A stretch of 64,000 nt of DNA from Chrysoperla carnea. Taxonomy: Eukaryota > Arthropoda > Insecta > Neuroptera > Chrysopidae. The notes beneath the pieces are model-generated. The model did no database searches and was not told where the DNA came from. It saw only the letters and a list, made by a program, of their open reading frames with translations. Below are positions 57,701 to 64,000 of the stretch, in pieces. Each line of letters opens with the position of its first letter. Within the stretch, counting starts at the first letter, position 1. A program made the translations under genes and the position numbers. The stretch is from positions 2,463,501-2,527,500 of the forward strand of contig NC_058342.1 of assembly GCF_905475395.1 (NCBI RefSeq), in the 5' to 3' direction.

Positions 57701-58667
57701 TACTAAGTGGGCGAATAATTTAAATAAATATATTTTGAAATGTGAGAGCCGTAGAAACATTTATTTTGAATGTGGCCCGTTGCCATTTTCAGAGTGAGGA
57801 AGATGATAATTTTAGCTCACTTGAACATAAAGGTGGCAGTTGAAGGGAATAACAAAGAGCAGTGAAAAACGGGTTTAGTGTTCATTGGAAATAAAAGCAT
57901 AAAATAGTCTCTCAGAATATGCAATGAGCTAAAGTTGTGGAATTTCTAGTTATAAAAGGTCATTTTAATTTTTCTTCTTAATAGTTTCAAAGTCACAGGC
58001 ATTATTTAGTTTATCATTGAAAAAGGATTAGAATTGATCAAATATTTTAAAACCTTAAACAAATTGAAACAATTTCACATTTCACATCACCTTTCGCTTC
58101 AAGCAAATCATCTCTAATAGCCACATTTTCTGTTAGAGACTACTATTTTTATATTGTTTTTGATTTAGTCTCTGATTAATGATAGATGTCTGTATTGTAT
58201 TGTCTGTTCCAATGTATTGACTGATGTCTGATAAAATATTCTTTAAATTTAATTTTGAAATTTATTTATGTATAAGATTGAAAGTAATGCCTAGTTTATA
58301 TTAAATTGTCTTGCATTATAAACTTTTGTTATATATTATTCCAGGTACCTTTCACGATTTCACTCTTTCAATAATTTAAATTGTATTGCATTATACTTTT
58401 GTAATACACATTCCCAGGTGCTTACAGAACACATTCCCAGGTGTTTATATTGGAATTATCATTAATAAATTATTATCTTGACAAACATTTTTCTTACCGA
58501 GCATCTAGGAAATAATAAAATCTCATCTGGCCACAGGCACAGGAATGTCTTCAATGTTAAAATTTTCTGAATTAATGCTGAAAAATTATTGTTGCCAGGT
58601 TAATGAAGAAGGTCGTTACCTTGAATTAACTACACGTATTGGCAGTTGGTCTTAAATATTTATAGTC
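54721..58667. other. about 4 kb without a recognisable gene
   Basis: AT-rich. Three short frames at 55633-56349 overlap in different phases and match nothing I know. A 23 bp duplication (CACATTCCCAGGTG) occurs at 58409-58445. No ends of elements seen. The left part may include interior sequence of the mariner-type element. Confidence 0.4.
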
Positions 58668-59424
58668 ATGGATTCCATAAAATTGCAATTGGAAACTTTA
58701 TCAGAATATTCGTATGGTGTTGTAAATAATACATCTTGGAAATTAAAACTAGAGTGAGCATCAAAAACGAAAGATACGTATGAAGTTGCAACATATGTAA
58801 CAGTAGGAACGCAAACAAACAATGAAACGCAAGCATGGGAAAGATCCTTATGGTCAAGCGTTAGTAGGTCTAAGTGGAAGCTGCAATATTGCAATCGAAG
58901 TAGTCGTCGTATCGAATGTAGTTCAAATTAGAAAGTTATACGGTAAAAGTCAGATCTAACTATTGAAAGATTACAATGAATTTTGTTTTGTTATAAATAT
59001 GATACAAATCTACAGTCGAAAATTGAATGCGTAGTTTTCCTATCTCGGAAGAGTTAGCCGCTGAAGGAGGAGAAATTTAAGAAAGCTGGACAATGAGTAG
59101 AATGTTACCTACCAGTCTTCATAATTTTAGAGGTGCTCGAGATAGTGTTAATACAACTGACAAGAATTAGAGTACACCACTCGGACATCTACGATAGGAA
59201 GAAGATTAAAATATAACAAATTTGAAAGCGAAAAACTATCAACTCAAAATGTATTTATGTCAAAGATTAACAAACCAATCATCAAATCTACTTGTCAGTA
59301 TCAAAGAAAGTCCACAGCCAAATGTTTGAAACGAAGTATTAAAGGACATATCAAGATGGACTGTCGAAATGAACCGTGTGTCAAGTATTTAGAGTATTGC
59401 AAAAATAATTGTCTTTTTAATACG
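58668..59424 (+). pseudogene. gag: Ty1/copia-like gag relic
   Basis: ATG at 58668 (MDSIKLQLETLSEYSYGVV, then NNTSWKLKLE and a stop). Pieces in different frames follow the copia Gag (UBN2) order: a Trp-rich start, AW...KALVGLS-like segment near 58850, then near 59046 SEELAAEGGEI, a stop, and SWTMSRMLPTSLHNFRGARD, the 'ILP.SY..F' signature. Near 59322 a zinc-knuckle relic reads CLKRSIKGHIKMDC, with the right spacing but Arg instead of the second Cys. No copia pol follows; the relic is cut by a palindromic element at 59425. Confidence 0.5.
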
Positions 59425-59544
59425 TACACTCACTGTCAAAAAAAGTGCCACAGTTAAAACATTCTAAGCGTACTCATCATATGTTATGTTATAATAGTAA
59501 CACTTAGAATGTTTTAAAACGAGCATTTTTTGTGACATTGAGTA
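59425..59544. mobile_element. palindromic hairpin MITE, ~120 bp
   Basis: The two halves are near-perfect reverse complements: TACACTCACTGTCAAAAAAA ... TTAAAACATTCTAAG on the left and CTTAGAATGTTTTAA ... TTTTTTGTGACATTGAGTA on the right, with a 30-base centre. It is flanked by TA, as for Tc1/mariner-type MITEs. Confidence 0.65.
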
Positions 59545-60332
59545 TACAATCAATGAGTTATTTTGTAAAGGATTACTTCAACAAAAAATAACGAAAGAAT
59601 CAGTAAGCCAAGTTCCAACAATTCAAATAGCCGTGTATTTATCACTGTCACTTTATGACCCTTTAAAATGGAAGACTTAAAATTGATGGAATCGTAGAGG
59701 ATCGATTCAAGATTGTGGTGCAACAAAACAGATAGCCTTGCATAAAGAATGACAAATCTCATGCCACTTTAAGTACCTGTAATAGTTACAATTAGTGATG
59801 CTTCAGAATTAGAAGGCATTGCGATCGGTGACATTGAACTTGTAGAGTTCAATGTGTTGTGGATCAGGGGTCGGACGAGCGGATATCTTTTTGAAAGCGT
59901 ATATTATTTAAAGTTAACTCACAATTGTATAAGTATTATTAATTTGATGAATTATTTACAATGTAATTGTGGATGATGTGTTCGAATTGAAAGCCGAAAA
60001 TTAATTAACTAACTAATTTGTTTTACTAGTAGAACCGAAAAAAATAGATCCGCAAAACGAATAGATCTCTAACAAATGCAACTAACGAATTCTCCTTAGC
60101 TTGAGAGACTTTGAATTATATACGCGGCTGATGGGAAGCAATATTTCAATCGCGTCTGTAGACAATCATCCTCGTGTATTCAAATTTGACCATGATTTCA
60201 AGTGACACGTGTAAGTACCACAAGTTAAAATACCAGAAAGCTGGGTCGGCAAATTCTCATAATATTATAAAATATTGTGTTTTATACGTAAAGTTGCAAT
60301 TTATACAAAATACACGAGAACATTATACTGAT
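59545..60332. other. no recognisable gene; downstream of errantivirus env
   Basis: On the minus strand this is the region where the errantivirus 3' LTR would lie. AGTTAACT at 59913 and TTAATTAACTAACT near 60001 resemble LTR edges of that group, but no repeat confirms them. Confidence 0.3.
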
Positions 60333-61945
60333 TTACAAACTACTACAGAGCGATTTACTACCGAGTGAATTAGCGAATAATTTAGTTTTCCTAAGATCTT
60401 CTGAAGTTGAGGGAGTATTGACATTCAATTCAATATTTTCTGTATCTTCGGATTTCGATTCTGGTTTCCTTAAGTTTAAATTTGTACAATATTTCTCAAT
60501 TTTATAAATAATTAAATATACTAATATTACAATTACTAGTGTTATGATAATATAAATCATATATGATTGTTGCGAAGTCACATTACTGCGATCGTTATTA
60601 AATATTAAAATATCCATGGACTTATCTAAGTCAGTGAATCTATGACTGGCTTCGTTTATATTGTCAAGACTAATATGTTTATATTTGAATGACATATTTG
60701 TATTAATCAAAATGTTTTCTAAATATGAAACGTACTTACTAAGGTTAAATTTGCGAATATCCAATTCGGGAATAAAATCAACTACTAAGGTATTATTCCT
60801 CATGCGTTTCAGTTGTAACTCCGCAAAAGAAGTATACGCAATTTTCATTTTAGAATTAAAATATGCCAGTTTTGTTTAATTTCAAATCAAAAGTCAAATC
60901 ACCACAATTGAACGTCACAGATTCAGAGACAACACAAATAAAAATCCATGATGATAAATTCGGTAATGGATACCAGAAATTAAAATTAAGTTTGGCTAAT
61001 CTTTTATCACAATTGGATAAAAGGCTATATGTTTGCATAAATATAGCCAATTCGCAATTTTGATGAGAATAAATAGAACATAATGGTGAAAGCTGATTAC
61101 ACATATATTTATTTAAAACAAATTTACAATGTTAAAATTCTACTTCATATAATGTTATAAAATTTTTTCTTATTTTGTCTATTACGAAATATTTACTATT
61201 TGGTTTAATATACTTATACTAATTATTTTCAGAGTGCATGGGCACAGTATCATCTTATAAATTTGAAATATATCAATTTTCGTTAATGGTATTTCAATTA
61301 CATAAACAATTTTATAATCTATATAAAATATTTTTAAATTTACTAATTTAAAATACAATCATGTGAGCTCAGTGGCAGTGAAAATTCATCTCCTTTCGCG
61401 AGGACACCTTTCTGAGCAAAGAGAATGGCATTCAGTAATTTTTCGTTATCGTTTTGGAACTGATTTAATGTGAACATAAATATATACAATTGCGACTCCA
61501 TTGTTTCCTCCAAACTCATCAAATTGGTAACAATTTTTATATTTGTAACTAGGAAATACAATTTCTGAAAGTTTGCTTTTAATAAATCTAGATTATAATC
61601 AACGTCTCCTAAAGTCCGATTAAATGATCGTATAGAACCATTGACTATATGGATGTTGGACTTTAATAAGGATGCTGTGTACTTCGAATCGCTAGTTATG
61701 GCGTTTATTTTGGCATTATAGTACAAAGCGTCATCATTATCCAAGGTGCCAAATAAAGTCTTGGACACTTTCCCGATAATGTCGAACTGAGCCCATTTAC
61801 TTCTAGTTGATACACTTTTTTCATGTTCTAAGAGGTTGAAAACGACATGAACTTCCATTTTAGTTTTTCTAATTAAATGATTGGGAGATTCCATTAAACG
61901 ACAACTAAAGGTAATATGATTATTCATTCCTTCAGGCATATAAAG
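60333..61945 (-). pseudogene. env: errantivirus env (F-type glycoprotein), broken
   Basis: Minus-strand envelope gene remnant of an errantivirus, the Ty3/mdg4 group whose env is related to the baculovirus F fusion protein. The segment 61939-61343 (198 residues) carries the start of the membrane-fusion subunit (QFDIIGKVSKTLFGTLD) preceded by a basic site ending in Trp (TRSKW). A frame break separates it from 61104-60856, a Cys-rich segment, and another from 60848-60333, which ends with a hydrophobic anchor at residues about 96-115 and a 55-residue cytoplasmic tail. No signal peptide is visible at the start. As it stands it cannot make a full protein. Confidence 0.75.
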
Positions 61946-61959
61946 ATTATGTTTACATA

Positions 61960-63560
61960 AGAATCTGTTGACATTACTTCACATGGACTTATCCAACGCC
62001 CACATAATTTTTTCCTTCTACCCCTTCTAACATTTTCGTCGTGTAATAAAATTTTATCCCAAATTTTAAACTGAATGGGTTTATTAGTTTTGTCGTAGTA
62101 AACCTTCGACTTAATTTTGCTTTCTAATAATTTTGATCTAGCTATCTCTACTAGATAGTTTTGACTTTATTTATATCGTCAATATAATTATCAAAAGTAT
62201 AGACAACAATCTTATTTACCATAGAGCGTAACGTAGCTAAATGTCCATACATTAACTCGTAAGGACTAAATGTTGTTGTCGAATTAGGAGTTGTGTTAAA
62301 CATAAAGCATGCATAGGGTATCCAATCATCCCATGAGGTTTGATATTCATCCACGTAGTGACGTAGATATTCGGCTAATGTTTAAATAAGCAAAAGTCTG
62401 CAACTGAATCCTTAATAATTTACAAACATTCTTAAAAAGTTCACTTAAGAAATTACTACCTTGATCGGATAATAATCTAAACGAAAGACCATGTCTACAA
62501 ATAATCTAAATTAAGAAGACCTTTGCTTTTATTTTCGATTCCTGATTAGGAATAGGAAAAGTTTCTAAGTATTTTGTTCAGTCATCTTGGAAAGTAAGTA
62601 CATATTTATTTCCATTTTGACTTTCGGCTAATGGGTCTACAATATCCATAAAGCATTTTTCGAAAGGATATGGGCTACAAATAAATCAAGATTATTTTTA
62701 TGATCACCTGGAGATAATATCGCTCTTATGGAATAGAAACTCACATCACAAGTTAATACAAATTTTTCATGAAAATTTTTATTCTGTAATATTGGAGCTG
62801 TCATTTACGAATTTTTCAATTTTTCAAAAGAAGCCTCTTCTATATAAGGCCATTTTAATTTTTTATTTTCCTATAACAATTCTGGTTTGTCAATAGGGTT
62901 TGCCAAAGCACTAAAATTTTTTTACGAATTTTCGATAGTATCCAGCTAGTCCCAAAAACGATTTTATTTCAGTTTTAGTGACCATAAGGGCTACTGAAAG
63001 CGGTCTTACAAGAATGTTGGGGATCCATTTTTAGTTCAAAATATTTTGAATTTCTCAACTGATCTAATATCTCATTAAAATTCGATAATGGAAAACATTA
63101 TCCTTCTTGTATCGACTTGAGACCTCAAAAATCGACTACTACCCTATATTTCCACGGCGAAGTCAAGGTATATTCAGTTTTTGTTTTAACATATTTTCTA
63201 TTTGAGAAAAATTTACGTCATATTGATTTTACGGAAGTCTATATGGCCTTGTAGTAATAATCTTATCATGAAATGTGTTTATTGTATGTGTAACAAGAGA
63301 TGTATTAGTCAGCATATCTCCTTCGAGAAAAAAAATATCATAATTTTTCTTACAAATTTCAATTATAGACTCTTTTTCTTCTTAAGTTTAAATGATCGAA
63401 TCGATGATGCGAAAAAAATAATTTATAATCGATTTTTATCTAATTTACCCTTCTGAATACTGTTATTATTATAACATTCTTCTTTACTTGGAACACTATA
63501 AGGCTCTAATGTTACCTCTGGTATTTTTATTTTTACATTATCGTTTGATATATTGTGTAA
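61960..63560 (-). pseudogene. pol: errantivirus pol, internally deleted
   Basis: Same element as the env, in the order pol then env. The 5' part near 63470-63250 reads like the linker before RT (LEGDMLTNTSLVTHTI) and the RT start (NFSQIENMLKQKLNI). RT near 63160-63030 has YRVVVDFRGLKSIQEG and LSNFNEILDQLRNSKYF; it then jumps to the connection near 62990 (EIKSFLGLAGYYRKF type), so the RT palm with its catalytic box is deleted. RNase H traces lie near 62790. Integrase (62680-62151) has FMDIVDPLAESQNGNKY, LLSDQGSNFLSELF, then WIPYACFMFNTTPNS and FSPYELMYGHL. A basic tail reaches 61970. Many stops. Confidence 0.75.
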
Positions 63561-63568
63561 ATCTATAC

Positions 63569-64000
<432 letters not shown>

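Noticed and set aside
58652..58894. Minus-strand frames opposite the copia gag relic
   Set aside because: They are antisense shadows; the plus strand carries the family signatures.

Overview
The window looks like AT-rich, gene-poor arthropod (most likely insect) DNA. It is almost entirely a graveyard of nested transposable elements. I found no convincing host protein gene, no rRNA or tRNA gene and no CRISPR. The insect assignment rests on the mix of element types (Ty3/mdg4 elements including an env-bearing errantivirus, BEL/Pao, Ty1/copia, several non-LTR families, Penelope-like elements and mariner-type DNA elements). I cannot name the order or species. Nearly every coding region is broken by stops, frameshifts or truncation.

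Layout. 1-2665: internally deleted errantivirus-like Ty3 element (gag joined to the end of RNase H, then integrase, polypurine tract and probable 3' LTR). 2666-3750: LINE ORF1 remnant preceded by a tRNA-like pol III head, then an oppositely oriented LINE tail. 4300-5590: 5' part of a BEL/Pao element. 5591-13745: Ty3 element E1 (5657-13506, both LTRs) inserted in a 43-44 bp minisatellite. 15668 to past 20322: related Ty3 element E2 on the minus strand. 21390-24185: long LINE remnant. 24240-26740: two more Ty3 pol remnants. 28730-31190: second BEL/Pao copy. 31190-40035: third E1-like element (E3), interrupted by a truncated CsRn1-like Ty3 element and two LINE insertions with clear target-site duplications. 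40040-41580: tandem repeat array with a two-monomer period. 42480-43205: jockey/CR1-type LINE tail, minus. 45940-50035: Penelope-like cluster with repeats in alternating orientation. 50433-53042: inverted-repeat structure and a MITE-like element. 54213-54720: mariner-like transposase relic. 58668-59424: Ty1/copia gag relic cut by a palindromic MITE. 60333-63560: errantivirus pol and env, minus strand. 63569-63734: LINE 3' end with a long (TA)n tail.

Most notable observations: (1) a classical -1 frameshift heptamer directly before the gag stop, conserved in two diverged elements (E1 and E2); (2) a roughly 230 bp tandem repeat inside the E1 LTR with one unit in the 5' LTR and three in the 3' LTR; (3) a 5'-inverted, twin-priming-type LINE insertion with a 9 bp target duplication; (4) a LINE family whose 3' end is shared by a dated insertion and by the longest microsatellite in the window, suggesting the microsatellite was seeded by the LINE tail; (5) a mirrored Penelope-like cluster. 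The density of dead, nested, mixed-orientation elements makes a piRNA-cluster role a testable idea, but nothing in the sequence proves it.
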